A stretch of DNA of 64,000 nucleotides from Erythrophleum ivorense. Taxonomy: Eukaryota; Streptophyta; Magnoliopsida; Fabales; Fabaceae. The DNA lies in contig JAIUCV010000019.1 of assembly GCA_026724425.1 (NCBI GenBank), forward strand, positions 14,837,141 through 14,901,140, given 5' to 3'. Below, piece by piece: positions 1 to 11,852 of this stretch (the stretch's first letter is position 1; each line of letters starts with the position of its first letter). The position numbers were made by a program, and so were the translations under genes. The notes below the pieces were generated by a model. It saw nothing but the letters and a program-made list of their open reading frames with translations. It searched no databases and was not told where the DNA came from.

Positions 1-480
1 CATAAATTTAACATCAATTGCTTTCCATAATGGTATTTTACTTGGTTTTTATTTTTCTAAAATTGGTTATGAATTTTTAAAGTTCATATCAGTAACCTAT
101 GACAGTAAAATTTGGGCAGCCAGACCTTTCGTATTTTTCTATTGTCAATCATGATTCAGTTGAGTGTTCATGGACTAGAGTGATTTTTTACATATAGCAG
201 ACATTTAGAGCTTTCTAGAAAGCTATCATTTGCTTGATTTTAATTTTTTTAGAATTAATTATGATTTTTCAAAGTTAGTAATAGAAACTTAAATTCTAGA
301 CCTGAGGCAAAAACTCTATTTTTCTGATATGTGGCTCCTAAACCAAAATGTATGGAATGTTTTGGAATGGTTGACTCGTTTAGATGGAATATGAGTAGGA
401 GATGATATTGGGGAGTCCACAGGATCCACGAAGTAAAATTTGAATAGTTAAAGTATGACGCAATGCACAAATATGACCTT
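1..480. repeat. unresolved repeat DNA, possible LTR remnant
   Basis: No coding sequence is recognisable. Two internal stretches (about 50-110 and 240-295) resemble each other, with a pattern of a T-run, TCTAAAATTGGTTATGAAT-like sequence, then AAAGTT. A similar pattern occurs at 49435-49530, inside what looks like an LTR. This may be the tail of a related LTR or the 5' flank of the CACTA element. The assignment is weak. Confidence 0.25.
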
Positions 481-539
481 ATTTGACAGCCTTCCCTATG
501 AATATCATATGTGTGAAGCTTGTTTATGGATAAGGCATC

Positions 540-3500
540 TTGGGGGACTTAAGGTATTATAGAATGTGTGCTACACTATAAAGTAAATCAGGATATAGCA
601 TATGATCACCTTGTGGTTAATGGTATTATATTGTCATATGATACTTGGTTTTGTCATTAGGAGTCAATTGATGAATCAAATTGTATTGGAAAAACTATTT
701 GCATAGAAGTTGCTAAGAGTGGTGATGATATGGTAGGAATGATACATGATGCTTTTGGAGGCTCTATGAAATTCATGGATAATAAAATCTAGTGAAAAGG
801 ATGAGGTGGAGCCAAACTTAGAAGAAAATAGTCCTTAACCATCACAAAATCAACCTCATCTAGAGGTAAAGAAGTTTGAACAACTAATGAAAGATGCAGA
901 TGAAGAATTATACCTTGGATGCAAGAAATTTAGTAAACTTTCATTTTTGTTGTATCTTTACCATAGAAAATGGTTGTTCAAATGGATAAATGAGTCTTTT
1001 AATGCTTTGCTTGGACTATTGAAGGATGTATTACCTGAGGGGGAAAAGTTACCTCCTTCTTACTATAAGGCCAAGAAGATAGTTGAGGGATGGGGCTTAA
1101 AGTATGAAAAGATCCATTCTTGTCCCAATGATTGCATGCTTTTTAGAAAAACAAGGGTGAATGATGATGAATGCTTAATTTGTGGGGCTTCTAGATGGAA
1201 AACTAATAAGAAAGGCTTACAAACCACAAATTCAAGTATAAATAAAAGAAAGCAAAAAAAAATTCTAGCTAAGGTTTTAAGGTATTTTCCTTTAAAACTA
1301 AGGCTGCAAAGATTATTTATGTCATCAAAAACTTCTAATTGATGAGGTGGCATCATGAAAAACATAATAAACATGGGATTTTATGACATCCTACAGATTT
1401 TGACGCATGGAGAAGTTTTGACACTTACATCCAAAATTTGCTAAAGATCTTTGCAATGTTCACCTAGGATTAGCTACTAATGGCTTTAATCCATATGGCA
1501 CAATACAAAATGTTTACAATACATGGCCAGTGATTTTAATGCCATATAATCTTCTGCCATGGTTGTGTATGAAGCAAGAATTTTTCAATCTATCCTTACT
1601 CATTCCTTGACCAAAAGGGCTTGGGAATAACATTGGTGTTTTCCTAGAACCTTTAATAGAAGAGTTGAAGGAATTGTGGGATATAGGGTTAGAAACTTAT
1701 GATGCCTCTACTAAAGAGACATTTCATATGCAAGCAACTCTTATGTGGACTATAAATGATTTTCCAGTATATGGTACTTCATTCGGATGGTGCATTATTG
1801 GTCAATTTACATGCCCTTCTTGTAATATAAGCACAAGATCTAGAAGGCTCAAACATGGTAAAAATTTTTGCTATATGGGTCATAAACATTTCTTAAAGCC
1901 AGGGCATAAATACCAAAATGATGCAAAGTCATTTGATGGGACAAAGGAATTTAGTCCTGCACCTTGTCCAATATTTGGTTCATTAGTTCTAAATCAAGTT
2001 AGAAATATAAAGCTCACTTTTGGTAAGTTTAGTGAGGAGGTTAATGGGGTGATAAAAAACACATGGAAAAAAAGAGTATTTTTTTTAATCTACCCTATTG
2101 GGAGTATAACCTAGTACGTTATAACCTTGATACGATGCATATAGAAAAAATGTATGTAATAACTTGATTTACATATTGTTGAGTCTTGGTAAAAAAGCAA
2201 AAGACAACGTAAAAGCTCGTTTAGACTTGATGGAGATGAACATAAGACCAAACTTACGGCCTCAGCAACGAGCTAATGAGAGAACATATCTCCCTCCTAC
2301 TTATTTTACAATGTCCTTAGAGGAAAAGAAATTCTTCTATGAAGTTCTAGAAAATGCTAAACTTCCACATGGCTATGCATATAATATCTCATGTTGCATT
2401 CATAAACGAAAAATATTTGGATTGAAAACTCATGATTGCCATGTTATAATGCAAGAACTTCTTCCTCTTGCATTGCAAGGGACAATAGACTTAAAGGTGA
2501 GTACTATTTTAATTGAACTATGTACATTCTTTAGGGTGCTTTGTAGTAAAGTGCTTAAAGTGGAGGAGTTGAAGTTACTTGAAGAAAAAATAGCACTAAC
2601 CTTATGTCATATGGAGAAACTCTTCCTTCCATCATTTTTGACAATCATGATACATTTGGTTATACACTTGGCAACTGAGGCTAAAATTACAGGCCCTGTA
2701 CATTATCGTTAGATGTACCCAATTGAGAGGTGAAAATAATCAAAGTAAGTTCATTATATATCATAAGTTGTACTTAATTACAAAAATAGTATATTGTTAA
2801 CATTTATCTATACCGTAGGTACTTATCTACTTTAAAATCATATGTTCGTAATCGTGTATGCCCAGAAGGTTCAATAGCAGAAGCATATCTTGCAAATGAA
2901 TGTTTAACATTTTGCTTAAGATATATGGATTGGTCAAGAAAACATGAAAATGAGCTTAAGCATAAGATAGATAAAGAATGATGCATTTTTCCTACTATTG
3001 GGCAATAATATGGCAACATAGAAGCATTCATGATGGATGAGAAAACATTCTTGCAAGCCCATCGATACGTGTTGTTCAATTATGAATTTGATGTGCTTGA
3101 AAATTATAAATAGTAAAAGGCTTATCTCTATGTTATTGATTGTATTTAAGTGTATATGATAACTATATTGATATATGAGAGTTATATATGTAGTGAACAT
3201 ATCGCTAAGATTAAGAGATCACATCATAAACGTTGTCTTACACAACATCAGCTTGATTGCTTGCATTTTGATACATTCCATTAATGGTTAAAAGAGTAAG
3301 TAAGTATTATGATCTAGTCCTTATTTACTTTAAGTTGGTAACTTGGTACTTATATTACTAATTAGTTAGGTTAAGGAGTTGGACCCTATATCTAGTATCC
3401 AAAATGATCTAAAAGCCCTTGCACAAGGGCCAAGTTACATTGTAAGAAGATTCAAAACTTTCAATGTCAATAATGGGTATCAATTTCAAACAAAACAATA

Positions 3501-4045
3501 TGAAGAGTTCATGGAGACACAAAACAACAGTGTTATGGCTGTTTCAAAGACAAAGAGCTATGCAAGTACAAGTGGCAATACTTCTAAGTCAACAAATATA
3601 ATCTATTATGACAGATTGAATGATATTGTGGAGTTAAATCATTTTGAAGAATTTAAAGTTGTCTTATTTAAATGTGATTGGGCTGATGTAACCCAAGGTA
3701 AAGGAGTTAAGGAAGATGAAGTAGGTTTCACACTTGTGAACTTCAAACACTTAATACACTCAAGCACAACAAGTGATATTTGTGCAAGATCCTCAAGATC
3801 ATGCATGGTTTATCCTGAGGCCAATTAAACCTCATAAAATTTTTGATATGAGAGCAGAAAAGTCATTAACACAACATGAGCCTACTGACTTGAGGTGCTT
3901 AGAAAATATGTATGATTTAGAACATGACAATAATGAGTGGGTAAGAAGTGGTATTGATGGGATAGTTATTGATTTGAGCCAAACTTCTAACCCTCTTCTG
4001 TACAATAAAGGAAATGGCAATAAGTACAATAGTAATTTTAAATAA
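540..4045 (+). pseudogene. TNP2-like CACTA transposase, decayed
   Basis: This is the transposase of an En/Spm-type element, which would cut and paste the element at its CACTA ends. Domains in order: a transposase-associated N-terminal segment (about 565-660, visible as VNQDIAYDHLVVNGIILSYD with a later W..H), the TNP2/Transposase_21 core (887-2114, with the typical SYYKAKKIVEGWGLKYEKI, YDASTKETFHM and LKHGKNFCYMGHKHF segments), the DUF4218-like region (2164-3110, AKDNVKARLDLMEMNIRP and LKTHDCHVIMQELLP) and the DUF4216-like tail (3379-4045). An intron with GT/AG borders appears to split the DUF4218 region at about 2729-2818 (GAGAG|GTGAAA to CCGTAG|GTACTT). Several in-frame stops and frame changes, at 1342-1665 for example, show that the gene is dead. 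Confidence 0.88.
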
Positions 4046-4189
4046 GATAGGTAATATCTAAAGAATATTTTATTTTTTTTGTTAACTTTTATATTTCTTA
4101 TAATTGCATTTTTTTTCATTAAGGGTGGAAACATGTTGAATTTCTTATTTAATTGTATAACACTTTTGTTTTACAATTTTGCAGGGAGA

Positions 4190-4194
4190 AAATT
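4190..4194. repeat. target-site duplication AAATT, left copy
   Basis: The 5-bp AAATT directly precedes the 5' LTR. The identical AAATT follows the 3' LTR at 14685-14689. Five base pairs is the usual target duplication of Ty3/Gypsy integrases. The target was the leader of the second CACTA gene: TTTTGCAG|GGAGAAAATT here continues as AAATTGACATATTATCATG after the insertion. Confidence 0.95.
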
Positions 4195-7038
4195 TGTAAC
4201 ACCCCAAAATTAATTAAGGTATTAATCATGGATTTGGACAAATTAAAAATAATTATTATAAAATAATTAGGCAATCTATGTGAATAGGAGTTTATGGAGA
4301 AATAAATAATTAAGGTATGTTTAAGATTCAATTAGGTTAGGACTTAATTTAGGCCCAATGACCTTTAGTGCAGACCCAACTACCTATTGTCAGATTTAGC
4401 CCCAAAGAAACCACTTAGCAGTAGCCCAATTTGGCCTAGTGGGATAGAGGCCCAAAGACCTAATTTACATAAACTCTTATAGCTAGCCCAAGATTCATTA
4501 TGCAGACCCAAATTAGATTTACTTTTGGAACTTGGCTTAACATAATCAAAATTCTGCAGCTTAACTTATGAAATTTGGCCTAAAAGCATAAATATGAAAC
4601 CCTTATGGATTTGGGCCTTCAAGTCAATCCATAACCCATTTAGGACCTAACTTAAACTCATATAAACCCTAAACACATGTAGCCTCCCACCATTCTGCTG
4701 AAACACTAAACACAAACACATTTTTGGAGGTCTCTTGGAGGCTAAGTCTCCCCTTAACTTCTTGGCCCCATTTCTCACTTCTAGAGTCAAAATCAACCAA
4801 GGTGAGTGTTATATAACTTAGTTATCTTCTCTTTCTCTTTAATTTTACTCGATTGGCTTCTCATTTAGAGCATTTTCATCATACCCAAAATCTGAAATAC
4901 GTTTGTTTAGTATTTTTTTGGAGGATTTTAGAAGGTTGAGACTAGGAGGGATATTGGATAAGTATAAACTCTTCATTTTGATGCATTTACTACTAGTTAG
5001 AGACCCCATTAGCTAACTTATGATATAAGCTCTATTTTTATACAAAATATCCATAATGTAGAGTGATATTTTGAGGTTTCTGGTCTAGGAAAGACAAAAT
5101 CCAAAATTAGAATCTCTTAGTAGTTAGGTAAGTGTTCCTTAGGTAACTATTAGTGGTTTAATTCTTTGAGTATTGGGTTGTTGCTATAATTGATGAATGG
5201 GGGTGGTAATGGACTAATTTATAGTAATAATTTTCTGATGTTATGATTATAGGAGGATTTTGGTACTGCTGGTAGCTTCCCAATTTGTTTACAAGTGAGG
5301 TAACTGGGTTTATATTAAATTCCATGCATATGCCCACTTTCATTCTATGTCTGCTATGTATAAATGATTTTGAATGCATAATGAATGATTGGCTATCTGT
5401 ATGGTGTGATTTGGACCTTATGAGTCCATGATAGAGCTGTGGTGCAACTTCCACTTATGCTTGTGCTTAGATTGGACAATGGGTTATGATCAAACCCTAA
5501 ATGCACTGAGCTCTAATTGTGCTCATTATCGAGTAGGTGCCGTGGACGGATCTCTCTTGGTATTATTGGCCTTTAACATATGAAATTGTGATTACTAATA
5601 TGGGATAGTAGTCACTGATAGCCTAATTGTTTTATTTGCTGATATAATTGGTATTTTCTGATGCTTATATTATATCATGGACATATGTTAATTAAATTGG
5701 AATATATGAATAGAATTTACCTTTGCTACTAAGATTTGTACCTCACCCTGTTTCATGGGCTAATTATTTCAAGCAAAGGTCATTCGTGTAAGGATAAAGG
5801 AAAGCAAGTGGATGAACATCTATGAGCTAAGATCTAGTATGAGGGATGTTACGCTTGGATTGCTCTAACCTATGATAGATGCTAAATTTTGTTATTCTTT
5901 TGTATAGCATCATCATGTAATCATATTGTCAAGTGTAAGAGATTGTGTTTTGATAACCTAAAATGTATCTATAAAGGAGTTAGACCTCATGTTAAATTGG
6001 TATTTGATATATGAACTTATAACATCTGATATGAAACCTTGTTGACCCTATGATATGGTTCGCTACTTGGAATATAATCATATGTTAACTTAAATGATAA
6101 CTTAGACTATTAATGCACGAAACTCTATTAGGATTTCTAAGAGAATGATAATATTAGTTGTTTATGAATCTGCTTGCTTGCTAATATCACATGGACTTTG
6201 CTGATGTATAATAGTTTAGTGAGTAGAGATCAACCTCTAAATCTTGAATTGGTAAGGTTAAGTATGCTGGGTAAATCAAAAAGATAAATGCCATTAGAGT
6301 TTCACAAATTGAGGGAAAGTGGCCCTAGAGTGTACTTAGAGGAAGAATTGGAGTATATGAGACAAAATTTTGAGAGTTTTAGGTACAGAAGGGGTTTTGA
6401 CACAACTAAAATGGGCTGAGCTGTAGTGAAAAGCGACAAAGTTACCCAAGTAGGGTAACAGAGAGTAATTCACCACCGCGCGAAGAGGAGCTCGCTACAG
6501 TAAGCATCAAGAGGATAAATTAAAAGTGTTTCAGAGAGTAATTTGTCATGGCGCAAAGGGTAGTTGGTTGCGACTAATATCGAAGGGTGAGTTAAGGAGG
6601 TTGTAGGAAGTCTTCTTGCCATAGCGCCACATAAGCTCACCGCGGAGAAATATGTGAAAGGTGAACTGAACTTGAGAGCAATTCATTGCGGTGTAAAAAC
6701 ATTAGGCCATGGTGAAGATTCTTAATTTCTTATAATAACCTAGAAACTTTGGTTTTCTTTATGGCAATGCTAAGGAATGACTTAGAAATACTGGTAGGAG
6801 GCTTTTGTAAGTTAGAATTAATGGATAAATGAATCAATGGCTCCTCACTAATAATTAGATTCACTTGTGCATTCAAATACTTGTAGTTGTTTAGTTAATG
6901 ACCCCAATGGTATTAAGGCTCAAATTTCTTCACTTTTTCTCCTAACGTAATCAATTGAAATGACTTTAGACTTTGATTTATAATTATTAATCACGTATTT
7001 AACTTTAATTACCATGATTAAAAGTTAAGGTTATTACA
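4195..7038 (+). repeat. 5' LTR of the Gypsy element
   Basis: It starts TGTAACACCCC and ends GGTTATTACA, the standard TG...CA borders, and is 2844 bp long. It aligns throughout to 11853-14684. Over the first roughly 350 bp I counted about 37 differences by eye (near 10%), so the insertion is not recent. Short ORFs inside it (for example 5158-5454 on the minus strand) recur in the other LTR and have no recognisable product. Confidence 0.95.
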
Positions 7039-7039
7039 G

Positions 7040-7057
7040 TTAGTATCATAGCAATGG
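7040..7057 (+). promoter_or_regulatory. primer binding site (tRNA-Met type), mutated
   Basis: TTAGTATCATAGCAATGG begins two bases after the 5' LTR. It differs from the usual plant Gypsy/Copia tRNA-Met site (TGGTATCAGAGC) by G-to-A type changes, matching the decay seen in the rest of the element. Confidence 0.8.
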
Positions 7058-7228
7058 TTTAGGAAAATTGTACTAGATTTAGAACTTTATGGTTAGTAAA
7101 CTTGGCAATCATGATGCATGCATGTTAGGAATAGGAGCAATGTAATCTAGTGATGACTCTTATACTTGTATATACCTGTTATAAGTGGAGTTGTGTTTGG
7201 ATTACCTTGGGCTATAGCTTAATGGAAG

Positions 7229-8440
7229 ATGCTTATGGTTCTGCTTGTGGCATTACAAAGTAAAATGGCTACACGTAGAGAAACTGCTGAGATACTAAGA
7301 GAAATGCAAGAGGCTATGGTTACAATGGCCAACCGAATGAGAGAACAAGCTGACGCCCATGAAGCTATAGTTAAGGCAATGACTGACCAGCTTCAAGATC
7401 AAGTCGAGGCTCATGTAATGACTATTCAAGTGCTGCAATAGCTATATGAAACCATGAATAAGTAAAATCAGGAGGTGCTGGTGGAGAATCGTGTTAGTGC
7501 TGATCAGAACCTTAGTGTGGGACACCAAGGAGAGGATGGTGATCTCTGTTGTGTTGGCCAAGTTTAGAAAGGCTAATCCTCCATCATTTTTGGGTAAGTT
7601 GGATACTGAGAAAGCTGAAAGGTGACTGATGCAACTAGAGAAGATCTTTGAGGTCATAACTTGTACCATAAAGCAAAAGGCAAAGTTAGCCGTATACAAA
7701 TTGAAGGGTGAGGTTGAGCATTAGTGGAGGAACACCTCCAGATTATTTATTGTACGGGGGATACCCTTGATTTAGGAAAGCTTCTAAACCACGTTTAAGG
7801 GTAAGTATTTCCTACCTTCAGTGAGAGCTGACAAGGAAGCCGAGTTTAACTTCCTTGAACAAGGGGACATGAATATGGATTGGTATGCAACCAAGTTCAT
7901 TCAATTGTCTCGTTTCTCCTCCTACTTGATACAATTTGATGATGAGCTATGAAAGGTTGAAAAATTTGAAAGAGGCCTGAAATCGGAGTAGAAGGATAAA
8001 ATTGTATCTCTACAAATCCACAATTTTAATGAATTAGTGAAAAGGTATAAAGTAACAAAGAGAGCCATGATAGAAAGTGAGGCTAAAAGGAAGAAGACCA
8101 TAGAGGGTAAGCATGATCGGGGCATAGAGCCTTTTAGGGGTGGAAGTAAAAAGGGAGCCAACAGTAGGAGTGGCTCTTGGGGTAAGAGACCACCCCCAAG
8201 AAATGTTCCTTAAAGAAGGAGTATAGGATCCCCAAAAAGTGTAGCTAGTACCCTCCTAACTTATGTCAAATGTGGGAAGAGCCATGATAATGGACCATGC
8301 CCGATATGTTACAATTGTGGGAAACTTGGACACTATGCAAGGACTTGCTCGGTGTCAAGAGAGTTGGCCTCATTTGTTAAGCCACCTACATAAGGAAGGG
8401 TGTTTGCACTTACGTAGCAAGAGGCTAATAGATCCCCTAG
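7229..8440 (+). pseudogene. Gypsy gag, decayed
   Basis: This is the capsid/nucleocapsid gene. The helical N-terminus (from the ATG at about 7265, MATRRETAEILREMQEAM) is rich in Glu, Gln and Met. The retrotransposon gag core runs over about 7590-8080 with recognisable FLEQGDMNMDWYATKF and RGL segments. A basic, Gly/Arg-rich stretch follows, then a CCHC zinc knuckle at about 8299-8349 (CYNCGKLGHYARTC). There are several stops, for example TAG at 7439-7441 and TGA at about 7623, and at least one frame change near 7550. Confidence 0.85.
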
Positions 8441-8449
8441 TCTGATCTG

Positions 8450-10290
8450 AGATACCTTACTTGTCCATAATCATGCTATAAATGCAATTTTTGACTCGGG
8501 TGTGACCCACTCATTAATCTCGTATCACTGTGTTAAGTGTTTGGGTCTTAAAATTAGCCTGTTGCCATTCGAATTATCTGTGTCCATCTCTACTAGATAT
8601 TTTTAAGATTACATCTTATGTGTGCTTAAATTGTATTCTACAATTGGATAGCCATTGTACTACCCTTGACATGATTTGTATCCCTTTGTGTAACTTTGAT
8701 GTAATCATTGGCATGGACTAGTTGTTGGCCAATAATGTAATACTTGATTGCAATCGTAAGACTGTTTCTTTACTTGCCAATATACCTAAAAATTGTCCTA
8801 TGATTAAGCTTATTTGTGTGTCTACTGCCCAAGTTAAGAGGTACCTTAGGTGTGGTTGCCAAGGGTTCTTAGTGTTCTTTTCATTACATATTGAGGTTAA
8901 TGATGGGTTGGAAGATATACCTGTGATTATGGAGTTTCCTGAAGTTTTCCCTAAGGAGTTTAGTGGACTACCTCTGAAGAGAGAGTTATAATTTTCCATT
9001 GATTCGGTACCCAGTATAAGTCTAATTTCCAAGGCTCCATATAGAATGGCACCTATTGAATTGGTTGAGTTGAAGAGTCAATTAAAGGAATTACTTGAGA
9101 AAGGGTTTATTAAACCCAGTGTGTCTCCGTAGGGAGCACTAGTGTTGTTTGTCAAAAAGAAGAATGGTAGCCTTAGACTTTGCATTGACTATAGGTAGTT
9201 AAACCAAGTAACCATAAAAAATAAATATCCTTTGCCTAGATTGATGATTTACTTGACCAATTAGCTAGAGCATCAATCTTTTCAAAGATAGATCTTAGAT
9301 CGGGATACCACCAACTTAGAGTCAAAGCTGAAGATGTACCTAAAATAGCCTTTAGGACTCGATATGGCCATTATGAGTTCCTAATTATGCCTTTTGGGTT
9401 AACCAATACCCTTGCCATTTTTATGGATTACATGAATAGGATCTTTAGGCCCTATCTTGACCGATTCATGGTAGTGTTCATTAATGACATCTTTATTTAC
9501 TCTAAGAGTAGTGAAGAGCATAAAGAGCATCTTAAGATAATTTTTCAAACATTGAGAGAGCATCAGTTGGATGCTAAGTTAAGCAAATGTGAGTTTTGAT
9601 TACGGGAAGTTAAATTTTTAGGTCACATAATATCGAAACAAGGGGTAGCGATAGATCCTAACAAGGAAGATGCAATACTAAATTAGGAGATACCTAAGAT
9701 GGTGATCGAAATCCGTAACTTCTTAGATCTAACCAGCTACTATAGAAAATTTATTAAGGAATTTTCTCAATTAGCTATGCCTTTAACTAAGTTGACCAGA
9801 AAGAACTAACCATTTATATAGGATTCTAAGTATGAGAATACCTTTCAAGAGCTTAAGGATAGGTTAACCACCTCACCTGTGTTAGTGATACTTGACCCTA
9901 AGAAGACTTTCATCATCTATGGTGACGTATCTAAGAAGGGATTAGGGTGTGTTTTGATGCAACAAGGTAGGGTGATAGCTTATGCCTCTAGACAACTCAG
10001 ACCCCATAAGGCAAATTATCTTACCCATAACCTAGAGTTAGCGGCCGTTGTTTTTTCTCTTAAGATTTGGACACTATCTTTATGGTGTATAATTTAAGGT
10101 GTATAATGACCACAAGAGTTTAAAGTATTTGTTTGACCAAACGGAATTGAACACGAGGCAAAGAAAGTGGATAGAGTTCTTTAAAGATTATGACCTCTCC
10201 TTAAAGTATCATCCAAGAAAGGCAAATGTTGTTGCTGATGCCTTGAGTAGGAAATCTATTCATATGGCAATGATGATGCTTAGAGAGTAA
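8450..10290 (+). pseudogene. Gypsy pol: protease, reverse transcriptase, RNase H, decayed
   Basis: The protease region (about 8475-8720) contains a degraded active-site block, AIFDSGVTHSLIS. Reverse transcriptase (about 8990-9600) shows KGFIKPS, LCIDYR followed by TAG in place of Gln, KIDLRSGYHQLRV, MPFGLTN and FINDIFIYS. The catalytic box therefore reads FIND rather than the usual YIDD/FIDD, an Asp-to-Asn change. RNase H (about 9890-10290) shows GDVSKKGLGCVLMQ, where the canonical Asp-Ala is Asp-Val, and HKSLKYLFDQ. Premature stops are mainly TAG. Enzyme activity is not possible. Confidence 0.92.
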
Positions 10291-10539
10291 AAGTTGATTA
10301 AGGAGTTGAGAGATTTGAATCTGTCCATTTCAGTGCATCTTAGTAGTCTTCTTTTGGGAGAGTTAGGAATAGAGAATGACTTAAGGAAGAGAATTAAAGG
10401 GGCCCAAGAGCTGGATGAACATTTGAGAAAAATTAGATAGCAGTTAGGGAATGGAGAGATCAGAGACTTTGACCTATCAGAGGATGGTTTAGTGAGGTAT
10501 CAAGGTAGAGTATGTATACCTAAAGGTAAAGAATTGAGA

Positions 10540-11830
10540 AATATAGTGTTGTTAAAAGCTCATAAGAGTATGTATACCATTCATCTGGGCACCACTAAGA
10601 TGTATAAGGATCTTAAGAAGAGTTTTTGGTAGCCTAAGATAAAGTCAAACATAGTTAAATTTGTTGCTAAATGTCTAGTTTGTTAGAGGGTTAAGATTGA
10701 ATACCAAAATCTCATAGGTTTGTTACACCCTTTAGAAATCTCGAAATGAAAATGGGATAGTATATCCATGGATTTTGTGATGGGTTTGCCTAGGACATCC
10801 TTTGGTTATGATGCTATTTGGGTGATTGTGGATAGATTAATGAAGTATGCCCACTTTCTACCTATTAGAGCCACTTATCCTCCAGATAGACTAGCTCAAC
10901 TATACGTCCACGAGATTGCAAGATTACATGGCGTCCCTAATAATATTGTGTCAGATAGAGACCTAAGATTTACATCAAGATTTTAGTGGTCTTTATAAGA
11001 AGTTTTAGGTACTAGTCTCAATTTTAGCACTACCTATTATCCTCAGTTAGATGGACAAACTAAGAAAACCATTCAGACCTTTGAGGACATGCTTAGAGCC
11101 AATGTGTTAGAATTGAAGGGGAACTGGGATGTGTACTTGCCCTTAGCTGAATTTGCCTATAACAATAGTTACCATTCTAGTATCCAAATAGCACCATTTG
11201 AGGCATTTTATGGAAGAAAGTGCAGGTCACCTTTGTGTTAGGTAGAACTTGGTGAAAGGAGTCTCTTAGGTTCGACATAGTAGACTAAACCATTCACCAA
11301 ATAGAACTCATCAGAAAGAAGTTGTTGGATGCCAGAGTAGGCAAAAAAGTTATACAGATAAGAGAAAGAGACCCTTAGAATTTAAGGTAGGAGACCATGT
11401 GTTCCTTAAGGCTACTCTGGTGATGGGTGTAAGATGGTTTATCAGGACAAGAAAGCTCAATCCTCACTATCTTAATCCTTTCCAAATCCTTGAGAGGATA
11501 GGACCTGTGGCCTATAGAGTTGCTTTACCTCCAAACCTGGTCAGATTACATAATGTATTTCATGTGTCCCCATTAAAAAAGTATAATCCTGACCCTTCAC
11601 ATGTCATTGAGCATGAAAGTGTGCATCTACAAGATGATCTGTCTTATGTGGTTGAGCCAGAAAGGATTGTGGACTCAAAAGTCAAACAACTACGTAATAA
11701 GGATTTCCTCCCTGTAAAGGTGGTGTGAAAAAAGATTTGCTCTAGATGAAACAACTTAGGGGACCAAGGAGGCAATGAGAAAGGATTATCCTACGTTATT
11801 TGAGTAAGGTACATCTAATTTTGAGGACAA
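10540..11830 (+). pseudogene. Gypsy pol: integrase with chromodomain-like tail, decayed
   Basis: The integrase zinc-binding region (about 10555-10690) and the catalytic core (about 10765-11230) are readable. The core shows MDFVMGLPRT, the DRLMKYAHFLP segment with the first Asp region, VSDRDLRFTSRF with the second Asp, and a later DGQTKKTIQT block. The C-terminus (11399-11728) holds the GPVAYRVALPPNLVRLHNVF and FHVSPLKKY motifs and ends in a chromodomain-like VEPERIVDSKVKQLRNK. In chromoviruses this domain guides integration toward heterochromatin. TAG codons replace Trp and Gln, for example at 10630 and 10684. Confidence 0.9.
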
Positions 11831-11836
11831 AATTTC

Positions 11837-11852
11837 TAAAAGGAAGGGAGAA
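11837..11852 (+). promoter_or_regulatory. polypurine tract of the Gypsy element
   Basis: TAAAAGGAAGGGAGAA ends directly against the TG of the 3' LTR. This is the position and composition expected for the plus-strand primer of LTR retrotransposons. Confidence 0.88.
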
